Source: Betaproteobacteria bacterium (GTDB lineage Bacteria > Pseudomonadota > Gammaproteobacteria > Burkholderiales > SG8-41). Taken from it: a stretch of DNA of 24,313 nucleotides. Of the stretch, positions 14,057-21,754 are shown one piece after another. The notes under the pieces are model-generated. The model had not been told where the DNA came from. It did not search any database and saw only the letters and a program-made list of their open reading frames with translations. Positions within the stretch are counted from its first letter, which is position 1; the number at the start of each line of letters is the position of its first letter. The stretch lies in assembly GCA_025353085.1 (NCBI GenBank), contig JANXRI010000475.1:1-24313 (forward strand). Reading direction: 5' to 3'. The position numbers were made by a program, and so were the translations under genes.

Positions 14057-15040
14057 TCAGCTTAGCGATATTTGCGCGCCGGTCCATGCCTCGCGCAGCA
14101 TGGCGACACCATGGCCGCCGCAACGCCATGCCTGTTCCAGTTCGTCTAGGCGCAGGCCTCCTAACGCATACACCGGCATGGGATAGTCGCGGATCAGCCG
14201 CGCAAACGAGTCCCAACCGAGCAGGTTTGCACCCGGGTGGGTCGGTGTCGCGGCCACCGGGCCTAACACGACAAAATCCAGCTTGAGTTCACGCGCACGC
14301 TCAAGTTCGACTGCATCGTGACACGATGCTCCGCACCAATCGCAATCAGGACGTGTTGTCGCTGCCATCAAGCGCGCGGCAGTCAGGTGCACGCCGTCGG
14401 CGCCGGCCTGGCGTGCAATATCGGCGCTCGCATTGACGATGACGCGCGCACCATGAGCGTGTGCCACCGTCACGACGTGTGACGCAAAACTGCGCAGCTC
14501 CGCGTCGGGCATTTGTTTTTCTCTCACTTGAATCAGTCGCAATCCCTGACGCAATGAATGCTCGAGCCGGCTCATAAAAGCGTCGCGGCCGATTTGTCCC
14601 GCGCAGGTGATTCCGTACACGCCGGGCAGTTCGAGTCCGCGCAGGATGGGCCCGTTGGCCGGCAATAAGGGGCCGACAGTAATGTTTCTGATCGATTGCC
14701 ATTTAAACTGCTGCTGTTCCCTGCCATGCAGCACGCCGGTCCAGCCGTAAACGCGAAAAAACCTGAGGCGCACATCCGCATGCGGATAATCGAAATCGCG
14801 CGTGAGCCATCGGTACGCAAGCGTCACGTTGACGCCGAGTTCTTCGTGCAGTTCGCGCGTCAATGCGGTCGCGGCGTCTTCACCCGCTTCAACTTTGCCA
14901 CCGGGAAATTCCCAATAACCAGCATACGCCTTGCCCGCCGGACGTTGCGCCAGTAGAAATTCTCCGCGCTCGTTGAAGATGACCACCGCAACAACCTCGA
15001 TGCGCTTGCGGGCAGGCGGGGCGGCCTCGGCTGCGGTCAC
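14057..15040 (-). CDS. Nudix hydrolase fused to a ThiE/TenI-like domain (MutT-type 8-oxo-dGTP diphosphatase)
   Basis: The 327-residue product has an N-terminal MutT-like Nudix domain with a complete Nudix box at about residues 48-70 (GGKVEAGE...RELHEELGV). A C-terminal thiamine-phosphate-synthase-like barrel starts near residue 152 (GVYGITCAGQIG, RLIQVREKQM, GADGVHL, FVVLGPVAATPTHPG, VYALGGL). The Nudix part probably cleans oxidised nucleotides. The ThiE part lacks both family aspartates: the usual ND is NA and the HLGQxD motif reads HLTAAR, so thiamine synthesis is unlikely. GTG 15040 (or TTG 15043) is chosen because earlier starts lie inside the ATPase gene. This fusion near argJ and secA is known in proteobacteria such as Pseudomonas. 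Confidence 0.88.
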   Translation of the reverse strand: MTAAEAAPPARKRIEVVAVVIFNERGEFLLAQRPAGKAYAGYWEFPGGKVEAGEDAATALTRELHEELGVNVTLAYRWLTRDFDYPHADVRLRFFRVYGWTGVLHGREQQQFKWQSIRNITVGPLLPANGPILRGLELPGVYGITCAGQIGRDAFMSRLEHSLRQGLRLIQVREKQMPDAELRSFASHVVTVAHAHGARVIVNASADIARQAGADGVHLTAARLMAATTRPDCDWCGASCHDAVELERARELKLDFVVLGPVAATPTHPGANLLGWDSFARLIRDYPMPVYALGGLRLDELEQAWRCGGHGVAMLREAWTGAQISLS

Positions 15041-15045
15041 CAACG

Positions 15046-15921
15046 CTAGGACTTGCCGCGCGCGACCCGTGCGCGGCCCGACCAGTCGCGCGCGAACTGC
15101 CAGGCCACGCGTCCGCTGCGAGACCCGCGTTGCAATGCCCATTGCAATGCGGCGTGACGCACCGGCTCGGCATCAGCGCCGTTCACCTTAAAGTAAGACA
15201 GCCATTGGCCAACGATCTCGAGATACTCGTCCTGGTTGAACGGATAAAACGAGACCCACACGCCGAACCGCTCCGACAGCGAGATTTTCTCTTCGATGGT
15301 CTCGCCGGGATGAATTTCATCGTCGACACGCTTGCTCTCGAGATTTTCCGACATGAATTCAGGCATCAAATGGCGCCGGTTCGAGGTCGCGTAAATCAGG
15401 CAATTTTCAGAGGCGGCCGCGACCGACCCATCGAGCACCACCTTTAACGCCTTGTAGCCCGGTTCATCCGCCTCGAACGATAAATCATCGCAATACAGCA
15501 CAAATCGCTCGGGCCGCGGCGCAATCAATTCGACAATATCGGGCAGATCGATGAGGTGCTGCTTTTCGACTTCAATCACGCGCAAACCGCGCGCCGCATA
15601 TTTATTGAGCAAGGCTTTGATCAAAGACGATTTGCCGGTGCCGCGAGCGCCAGTCAACAACACATTGTTGGCGGGATGGCCTTCGACAAACTGCCGCGTG
15701 TTCTGCTCGACCAGCTTTTTTTGCCCATCGATGCCGCGCAAGTCGGACAACCTGATTTTGTGAACGTGCCGCACCGCTTCGATCGCGCCGTGGCCATCGC
15801 GTGAGCGCCAGCGGAATGCGGTTGCCTTCCAATCCGTCGCAGGCGGCGCCGCCGGCAATAGTTTTTCCACGCGGGACAAAAGATCATCAGCGCGCTTGAT
15901 CAACGGTGCCCACTCGCTCAT
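15046..15921 (-). CDS. DUF815-type AAA ATPase
   Basis: The 291-residue protein has Walker A GARGTGKS (91-98), a Walker B-like FVLYCDDLSFE (140-150), a sensor-like IYATSNRRHLMPE (177-188), and SLSERFG (214-220), all typical of the DUF815 ATP-binding family. Its N-terminal 60 residues are helical, with no membrane segment. The function is not established. Its ATG overlaps the argJ stop as ATGA, and the Nudix gene starts within about six bases of its stop, so it lies in the middle of an argJ-ATPase-Nudix operon. The name "AAA+ family protein" is all that can be supported. Confidence 0.85.
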   Translation of the reverse strand: MSEWAPLIKRADDLLSRVEKLLPAAPPATDWKATAFRWRSRDGHGAIEAVRHVHKIRLSDLRGIDGQKKLVEQNTRQFVEGHPANNVLLTGARGTGKSSLIKALLNKYAARGLRVIEVEKQHLIDLPDIVELIAPRPERFVLYCDDLSFEADEPGYKALKVVLDGSVAAASENCLIYATSNRRHLMPEFMSENLESKRVDDEIHPGETIEEKISLSERFGVWVSFYPFNQDEYLEIVGQWLSYFKVNGADAEPVRHAALQWALQRGSRSGRVAWQFARDWSGRARVARGKS

Positions 15922-17156
15922 GAACGATAATCCGCGTTGATGCTCACATAGTCATGCGAGAGATCGCAAGTCCACAGCGTCGCGTTGGCGCCGCCGCGGT
16001 TGAGTGCCACGCGCACGGTAATTTCACTCTGCTTCATCACGCGCTGGCCGTCAGTTTCCTGATAAGCGGGGTTGCGCCCGCCATGCCGCGCGACGAGTAC
16101 GTCATCGAGATAAAGATCGAGTTTTTCGACATCGAGATCAGCGATGCCCGCATAGCCGATCGCCGCGAGAATCCGCCCAAGGTTAGGATCGGACGCAAAA
16201 AATGCTGTCTTCACGAGCGGCGAATGCGCAATTGCAAAGCCGACTCTGCGGCATTCTTCTTCGGTGCCTCCGCCTTCGACACGCACCGTGATGAACTTCG
16301 TTGCGCCCTCGGCGTCCCTGATAATCGACTGCGCGAGCTGCGTTGCCACCGCAGTCACTGCATCCCGAAACGCGACGAATTCGACACTGCGGGCGTCGGT
16401 GACTTCATCCATATGCGCCGTGCCACTCGCAATCAGCATGAAGGAATCGTTGGTCGACGTGTCGCCGTCCACGCTGATGCAGTTGAACGATCGTTCTGCG
16501 GCGTAGGCGACCGCGGCCTTGACCAGCGGCAGGCTGACCCGCGCGTCGGTCGCAATAAAACCCAGCATGGTCGCCATGTTGGGATGAATCATGCCCGCAC
16601 CTTTGGCGATGCCGGTCAGCGTGACGTTTGCACTGCCGATTCGATTTTGTTGCGCCGTCGCTTTCGGCAGCGTATCGGTCGTCATGATTGCGTTCGCCGC
16701 GTTGAACCAGTTGGCTGCGCGCAAGTCAGCGAGACAGGCCGGCAAGCCGGCGGCGATGCGCTCGACGGGCAACGGCTCCATGATTACACCAGTCGAAAAA
16801 GGCAGTATCTGGTTGGGATCGCACCCGAGCAGCACGGCAAGATCGGCGCAGGTGCGGCGCGCGTTGGCGAGGCCGTCCTTGCCGGTTCCCGCGTTCGCAT
16901 TGCCGGTATTGATCACCAGCGCGCGTATCGATGCGGCCCCATCCACCGACTGCAAATGCTCCCGCGTGACAATGACCGGCGCCGCGCAAAAACGGTTCTG
17001 GGTGAATACGCCCGCAACTTTCGCGCCGTCATCGAGCTTTATGACAAGCAGATCGTGGCGGCCCACTTTGCGGATTCCCGCGGCCGCGATGCCGAGCATG
17101 ACCCCGGCGACGGGCAGCAGGGAAGCAGGATTGGGCGAGGAAAGGTTTACGGGCAT
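15918..17156 (-). CDS. argJ: Bifunctional glutamate N-acetyltransferase / amino-acid acetyltransferase ArgJ
   Basis: The 412-residue enzyme recycles the acetyl group from acetylornithine to glutamate in arginine synthesis. The self-cleavage site is plain: KGAGMIHPNMATML, with cut expected between Ala195 and the nucleophile Thr196, giving alpha and beta chains. VINTGNANAGTG (82-92), STGVIMEPLP, SVDGDTSTND and the ending DLSHDYVSINADYRS are all family marks. Whether it also makes acetylglutamate from acetyl-CoA cannot be told. A perfect TATAAT box lies 24 bases before the ATG. It overlaps the ATPase gene by four bases and lies downstream of secA. Confidence 0.97.
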   Translation of the reverse strand: MPVNLSSPNPASLLPVAGVMLGIAAAGIRKVGRHDLLVIKLDDGAKVAGVFTQNRFCAAPVIVTREHLQSVDGAASIRALVINTGNANAGTGKDGLANARRTCADLAVLLGCDPNQILPFSTGVIMEPLPVERIAAGLPACLADLRAANWFNAANAIMTTDTLPKATAQQNRIGSANVTLTGIAKGAGMIHPNMATMLGFIATDARVSLPLVKAAVAYAAERSFNCISVDGDTSTNDSFMLIASGTAHMDEVTDARSVEFVAFRDAVTAVATQLAQSIIRDAEGATKFITVRVEGGGTEEECRRVGFAIAHSPLVKTAFFASDPNLGRILAAIGYAGIADLDVEKLDLYLDDVLVARHGGRNPAYQETDGQRVMKQSEITVRVALNRGGANATLWTCDLSHDYVSINADYRS

Positions 17157-17180
17157 GGCGATTTAGATATTTCACTCGCG

Positions 17181-17186
17181 ATTATA
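17181..17186 (-). promoter_or_regulatory. -10 box (TATAAT) for argJ
   Basis: A perfect consensus TATAAT on the minus strand is centred in the 103-base gap between secA and argJ. The -35 region is poor and no extended -10 TG is present. The leader would be about 18 bases with no clear Shine-Dalgarno sequence. Confidence 0.4.
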
Positions 17187-17259
17187 TCTTGCGTCGCCCG
17201 TGGCGGCTGGCTTTACGCTGACCGCAGAGTCTGCAAGCGAGCACCGCCCCGGCGCTTTG

Positions 17260-19980
17260 CTATGTCAGCCGGCCGTGGCAATGCTTATATTTTTTGCCGG
17301 ACCCGCACGGACACGGATCGTTGCGTCCGACTTTTTGTCCCTCGCGCACGAACGTCTGCGCGTCAGATGCCGGCGCATCTGCATTCGCCTGCTCGAGTGC
17401 CTGACCGTAATCGGAATGGTGGTATTGCACGTTCGTGGGCGCTTCCGGTTCCTCAACCTTTTCGAGTTCGGCCTCGCTGCGAATCTGCACAGTGAGCAAA
17501 ATCTTGGTGACTTCCGTGTTGATCATGTCGAGCATCAGTGAAAAAAGCTCGAACGCCTCCTTTTTATACTCCTGAGTCGGCGTCTTTTGCGCATAACTGC
17601 GCAAATGGATACCTTGCCGCAAATGATCCAGTGCCGCCAAGTGCTCGCGCCAATGCGAGTCGACGCTTTGCAGCATGATCGCGCGTTCGAATTGGCGCAT
17701 CGCCTGCGCATCGACCTGTGCCGATTTGTCCTGATATTTCTTGTTTCCGAGCTCAATCACACGCGTGCGCAGTTGATCCTCGTCGAGGTCCGGCTCATCC
17801 GCAAGCCACTGCTTGATAGGTAAATCCAGCTGCAGCTCGGCCGCCAGCGTTTTCTCAAGCCCCGCGATGTCCCACTGTTCTTCGAGGCTCTCTGGCGGAA
17901 TGTGTTGATTGAAAAATCCGGTGATAACTTCGGCGCGGATCGCGGTGACACGTTCCGAGATGTCGGTCGATTCGAGCAGCTGGTTGCGCGATTCGTAAAT
18001 GGCCTTGCGCTGATCGTTGGCAACGTCGTCGTATTCGAGCAAGTGCTTGCGCATGTCGAAATTGCGTGCTTCGACTTTGCGCTGCGCGTTTTCGATTGCC
18101 CGAGTCACCCACGGATGTTCTATCGCCTCGCCGTCCGGCATCTTGAGGCGCTGCATGATCGCGGCGACCCGATCCGACGCAAAGATTCTCAACAACGGAT
18201 CTTCGAGCGACAGGTAGAACCGACTCGAACCCGGATCACCCTGGCGTCCGGAACGGCCGCGCAACTGGTTATCGACGCGCCTCGATTCATGACGTTCGGT
18301 GGCGATGATGTGCAGGCCGCCGGCTGTCACGACCTGGTTATGAAGCTTTTGCCACTCGTGGCGCGAATCTTCGATTTTGCGCTGCTTGGTGGCAGCGTCC
18401 AGGTTTTCGTCCGCTTCCAACCGCGCGATTTCGGGTTCCGGATTGCCGCCCAACACGATATCGGTACCACGTCCCGCCATGTTGGTTGCAATGGTGATGG
18501 TCTTGGGCCGGCCCGCCTGCACAACGATCTCCGCTTCGCGCGCATGCTGCTTGGCATTGAGTACGTTGTGAGGAAGACTTTCCTGGTCGAGCAACTTCGA
18601 CAATATCTCGGAATTTTCGATAGATGTCGTGCCAACGAGCACCGGTTGCCCACTCTCGTAACAACTTTTGATGTCCTTGATGACGGCTGCGTACTTCTCG
18701 CGAAACGTCTGGTAAACCTGGTCCATCCGGTCGTCGCGAACCATCGGTTTATGCGTCGGAATGACGACCGTTTCCAGGCTGTAGATGTGCTGGAATTCGT
18801 AAGCCTCGGTGTCCGCCGTGCCGGTCATCCCGGAGAGCTTCGCATACATGCGAAAATAATTCTGGAAAGTAATCGAGGCCAGCGTCTGGTTCTCACGCTG
18901 GATGGCGACGCCCTCCTTCGCTTCGACCGCCTGGTGCAAGCCGTCAGACCACCGTCGTCCCGGCATCAGGCGTCCGGTGAACTCGTCGACAATGATGATC
19001 TCGCCCTCTTGCACGACATACTGCTGGTCGCGATGAAACAGCGAATGCCCGCGCAATGCGGCATAGAGATGATGAATTAGATTGATGTTGCTCGGGTCAT
19101 ACAGGCTACCGCCATGCGGCAGCAATCCCGCTTCGGCGAGCAGCGCTTCGCTGCGCTCGTGCCCCGCTTCCGAAAGCAGCACCTGATGCTGCTTTTCGTC
19201 GACCGTGTAATCGCCCGGACTGTTTTCATCCGCCTGGCGCTTAAGCAATGGCGCGATTTCATTCATGCGGTAATAAAGTTCGGTCGTATCCTCAGCCTGG
19301 CCCGAAATAATCAACGGCGTGCGCGCTTCGTCGATCAGGATCGAATCGACTTCGTCGACGATCGCGTAATTGAGCTTGCGCTGAAACCGCTCGCCCGGCG
19401 TGGCCGCCATGTTGTCGCGCAGGTAGTCGAAACCAAACTCGTTGTTGGTGCCGTACGTAATATCGGCCGCGTAGGCGCCCTGTTTGTCGCCGTGATCCAT
19501 TTGCGACAGAATCACCCCGACCTCGAGGCCCAGGTAGCCGTAGATCCGGCCCATCCACTCGGAGTCACGCTTGGCGAGGTAGTCGTTGACTGTGACGACA
19601 TGCACCCCCTTGCCTGACAGCGCGTTCAGGTACGCGGGCAGCGTCGCGACCAGGGTTTTACCCTCGCCGGTGCGCATTTCGCCGATCTTGCCGAAATGCA
19701 AAACGATGCCGCCGATCATCTGCACGTCGAAGTGGCGCATGTTCAAAACGCGCTTGCCCGCCTCGCGAACGACTGCAAAAGCTTCGGGCAACAGCGCGTC
19801 GAGCGACTCGCCGGCGGCGTGGCGCTGCTTGAATTCGGCGGTCTTCGCCTTCAGCGCGTCTTCCGTTAGCGCGGCAGTTGCCGGCTCGAGCGCATTGATG
19901 GCGCGCACCGAGTGCATGTACTGACGCAACAGGCGTTCGTTGCGACTACCAAATATCTTCTTGAGCAGACCTGAAATCAT
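17260..19980 (-). CDS. secA: Preprotein translocase ATPase SecA
   Basis: The 906-residue motor drives unfolded preproteins through SecYEG. It starts MISGLLKKIFGSRNERLL, with Walker A GEGKT at 105-109, the DEAD-like VDEVDSILIDEARTPLIIS, the MAGRGTDIVLGGNPE motif of the second nucleotide domain, and RGRSGRQGDPG. The C-terminal zinc tail is CPCGSGKKYKHCHG (Cys890, Cys892, Cys901, His902), which binds SecB and lipid. A GTG at 20049 extends the frame, but the family N-terminus starts at ATG 19980. The ribosome-binding site is weak (AGG about 13 bases away). The upstream M23 frame runs 35 bases into this gene. No SecM-like arrest peptide was recognised. Confidence 0.98.
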   Translation of the reverse strand: MISGLLKKIFGSRNERLLRQYMHSVRAINALEPATAALTEDALKAKTAEFKQRHAAGESLDALLPEAFAVVREAGKRVLNMRHFDVQMIGGIVLHFGKIGEMRTGEGKTLVATLPAYLNALSGKGVHVVTVNDYLAKRDSEWMGRIYGYLGLEVGVILSQMDHGDKQGAYAADITYGTNNEFGFDYLRDNMAATPGERFQRKLNYAIVDEVDSILIDEARTPLIISGQAEDTTELYYRMNEIAPLLKRQADENSPGDYTVDEKQHQVLLSEAGHERSEALLAEAGLLPHGGSLYDPSNINLIHHLYAALRGHSLFHRDQQYVVQEGEIIIVDEFTGRLMPGRRWSDGLHQAVEAKEGVAIQRENQTLASITFQNYFRMYAKLSGMTGTADTEAYEFQHIYSLETVVIPTHKPMVRDDRMDQVYQTFREKYAAVIKDIKSCYESGQPVLVGTTSIENSEILSKLLDQESLPHNVLNAKQHAREAEIVVQAGRPKTITIATNMAGRGTDIVLGGNPEPEIARLEADENLDAATKQRKIEDSRHEWQKLHNQVVTAGGLHIIATERHESRRVDNQLRGRSGRQGDPGSSRFYLSLEDPLLRIFASDRVAAIMQRLKMPDGEAIEHPWVTRAIENAQRKVEARNFDMRKHLLEYDDVANDQRKAIYESRNQLLESTDISERVTAIRAEVITGFFNQHIPPESLEEQWDIAGLEKTLAAELQLDLPIKQWLADEPDLDEDQLRTRVIELGNKKYQDKSAQVDAQAMRQFERAIMLQSVDSHWREHLAALDHLRQGIHLRSYAQKTPTQEYKKEAFELFSLMLDMINTEVTKILLTVQIRSEAELEKVEEPEAPTNVQYHHSDYGQALEQANADAPASDAQTFVREGQKVGRNDPCPCGSGKKYKHCHGRLT

Positions 19981-21070
19981 GAATGACGTTACACCTAAGG
20001 AATTTAGAAACAAGCGGGCCAATACGACCGCCCCTTGTGTATCCCCCACTGCAGAGGGCGCTATGGAAAATAAAACCCCCGATCAGAGCTTCCCTCAATA
20101 AAAAAGGGTGGGGAAACACCCCACCCCCTTTAAACCAGAAACACGACGCGCGGTAGCTGGGCAAGCGAAGAAAACGCATCGGATTGAGCGGCGCCCCGTT
20201 ATGACGGACTTCGAAGTGCAAATGCGGCCCGGTCGCGCGGCCCGAACTACCAACCTGGCCGATAATTCCAGCACTGAGCACCACATCACCAACCTTGACC
20301 AGACGTTTCGACAAATGCGCGTAACGAGTGATCAGACCGTTGCCGTGATCAATCTCGACCATACTACCATATTGGGCATGGAAATCAGCGTAGGCAACCA
20401 CCCCACCGGCCGCTGCGCGCGCCGGTGTCCCGGTCTCCGCCATGAAATCCATGCCTTCATGAAATGCGCGCACACCGTTGAACGGATCAATGCGCCACCC
20501 ATAGTTTGACGAATACCATCCGCCTTCTACCGGCAATATCGATGGCAGCAATTTTTTCTTGGCGCCGTCCACGATCATCAGAGAATCGAGAACGCCAAGT
20601 TTCTCGGTGCGGTCGTCCATCTGCCGGTTGAGCAATTCCACCTGGCGGTTGAGGTCGCCCAGCGACAAGTCGTAGGTGGGAATGGATGATTCAGCGCCGC
20701 CGCGGCCTGGCGGCTGGTCGAACATGAATTCCTGCGGTTTGAACCCCGCCGTTTTGGCCAGACGCTCGCCCAACGTGTCGAGCCGCAACAATTGCGCCTG
20801 CATCTGGCCGAGCTTAGACGCCAGCGCATTCAGGTTCTCGCGCAAGTAGCTTTGGGTTTTTTCATTTTGTTCGTGCTGTGCGTTCTGGATTAGCGTATTA
20901 AGCAAGGGGCGATTAAGGCCGGGCGCGTAACGCAGAGTCAGGTATTGCAGCGCGAATGCGAGCAACAATAGACCGATCAGCGAAACGGCCGCACCACATA
21001 CCAGATGCGGCAACGAGAGCGTGATGGTTCGTGCCCTTGCCAGTTTGCCGGAAACTAGAATTATGTTCAT
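19946..21070 (-). CDS. M23-family (LytM-type) metallopeptidase with unusual C-terminal run-on
   Basis: The 374-residue product has a short cytoplasmic start, one membrane span (about 22-45), a coiled-coil region (60-160) and an M23 peptidase domain (about 185-295). The zinc site is formed by His204 and Asp208 (HEGMDF) and His285 (GPHLHFE), with His252 and His283 as catalytic partners. It is expected to cut peptidoglycan cross-bridges or act as a divisome activator in the periplasm. Homologous domains normally end soon after NPMRFL (residue 301). Here some 70 low-complexity residues follow, encoded by the terminator at 20100-20126 and the secA leader, overlapping secA by 35 bases. A lost base near 20165 is suspected. 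ATG 21070 has a GGGG box; an earlier frame start lies in the divergent gene. Confidence 0.88.
   Translation of the reverse strand: MNIILVSGKLARARTITLSLPHLVCGAAVSLIGLLLLAFALQYLTLRYAPGLNRPLLNTLIQNAQHEQNEKTQSYLRENLNALASKLGQMQAQLLRLDTLGERLAKTAGFKPQEFMFDQPPGRGGAESSIPTYDLSLGDLNRQVELLNRQMDDRTEKLGVLDSLMIVDGAKKKLLPSILPVEGGWYSSNYGWRIDPFNGVRAFHEGMDFMAETGTPARAAAGGVVAYADFHAQYGSMVEIDHGNGLITRYAHLSKRLVKVGDVVLSAGIIGQVGSSGRATGPHLHFEVRHNGAPLNPMRFLRLPSYRASCFWFKGGGVFPHPFLLREALIGGFIFHSALCSGGYTRGGRIGPLVSKFLRCNVIHDFRSAQEDIW
20100..20126 (-). terminator. Strong rho-independent terminator inside the M23 reading frame
   Basis: On the minus strand GGGTGGGG-TGTTT-CCCCACCC forms a perfect 8-bp GC stem (20126-20119 with 20113-20106), followed by six T (20105-20100). 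It should end M23 transcription before secA. In a frame shifted by one base, TAA (20132-20130) lies immediately before the stem, the normal arrangement. Confidence 0.88.
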
Positions 21071-21091
21071 TGATGCCCCACAATCTCGACC

Positions 21092-21532
21092 ATGCCAGCG
21101 CGCCGGATCGATTTCTACTTCAACACCTCGGACCGCTTGCGTTCGTTGACTCAGGAAGTCCAGAGGAATGCCGAACTGCACCGGGTACTTTTGAACATCG
21201 CACCACTCGAATTGACACAAGCCTGCTGCGTCAAACAGCTCCGCGATGGAACCCTCACCCTCTTGGCTGAAAATGCCGCGATTGCCGCCAAACTGAAGCA
21301 ACTCACGACCAGACTGTTAGCTTCGTACCAGAAACAGCGATGCGAGATTACTTCAATCAGAATTGAAGTGCAAGTCAGGGAGGCTTCAGTCGCATTGGCT
21401 AGCAAGCGCGAGGGTAAGCACTTAAGCATTGAAACGATTGAGAATCTTGAAAAACTTGCCAATGCCTTGGAGGACTCCCCGCTCAAGCAAGCACTAACTA
21501 CGATGGCAGCGCGTCAGCGCAGTTCAAAGTAA
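21092..21532 (+). CDS. DUF721/DciA-like protein
   Basis: The 146-residue soluble protein resembles DciA (DUF721), the loader or partner of the DnaB helicase in bacteria lacking DnaC. Seen are the NTSDRLRSLTQEV helix and the core LNIAPLELTQACCVKQLRDGTLTLLAENAAIAAKL, the dG.LtL.v..s..a..L pattern of the family. The usual tryptophan in that core is absent, so it is a divergent member. Its position next to M23-secA is typical for this family in betaproteobacteria. Its ATG faces the M23 ATG with only 21 bases between, so its promoter must lie in the M23 gene; TAGAAT at 21056-21061 is a possible -10 box. No ribosome-binding site is evident. Confidence 0.72.
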   Translation: MPARRIDFYFNTSDRLRSLTQEVQRNAELHRVLLNIAPLELTQACCVKQLRDGTLTLLAENAAIAAKLKQLTTRLLASYQKQRCEITSIRIEVQVREASVALASKREGKHLSIETIENLEKLANALEDSPLKQALTTMAARQRSSK

Positions 21533-21543
21533 AGGTGCGCGCC

Positions 21544-21729
21544 TCAGATAACGAGGATCAGACGCTCGAAGAGTATAAACGTGAGCACGATGATTGCCAT
21601 CATGATGCCGTATTTAAAAACCTGCCACGCGAAAGTCACGTAGCGCCGATTCTTGGTAATCAGATAAGTAAGCACCGATGCGCCGATGGTCGCGACGACA
21701 AAAAACCCGAGCACCCGCAGGACGAACAT
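21544..21729 (-). CDS. Small two-span membrane protein of unknown function
   Basis: The 61-residue product has two hydrophobic helices (about 4-24 and 40-58) joined by a basic loop, LITKNRRYVTFAWQVFKYG. No signature for a known function is present. ATG 21729 has a GAGG box eight bases away, and the gene starts 25 bases after the lpxC stop on the same strand, so it is probably the last gene of the lpxC message. Short proteins of this kind are found beside lpxC in other betaproteobacteria as far as I recall. The plus-strand frame across the same bases is hydrophilic and starts with GTG, so the minus strand is preferred. It converges on the DciA-like gene. Confidence 0.7.
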   Translation of the reverse strand: MFVLRVLGFFVVATIGASVLTYLITKNRRYVTFAWQVFKYGIMMAIIVLTFILFERLILVI

Positions 21730-21754
21730 GCGCTAAGCCTCGTCCGTCGACCGC

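Noticed and set aside
17200..17259. Possible terminator between secA and argJ
   Set aside because: GCAAGCG...CGCTTTGC can pair only with a bulge, and no T-run follows, so it was not called.
15954..17495. 513-residue plus-strand frame over argJ and the secA end
   Set aside because: It is antisense to argJ, with Arg/His-rich composition typical of shadow frames in GC-rich DNA.
19981..20049. GTG start for secA at 20049, or a SecM-like leader peptide
   Set aside because: SecA normally starts at MISGLLKK; the extra residues are unlike SecA, and no arrest motif was seen.
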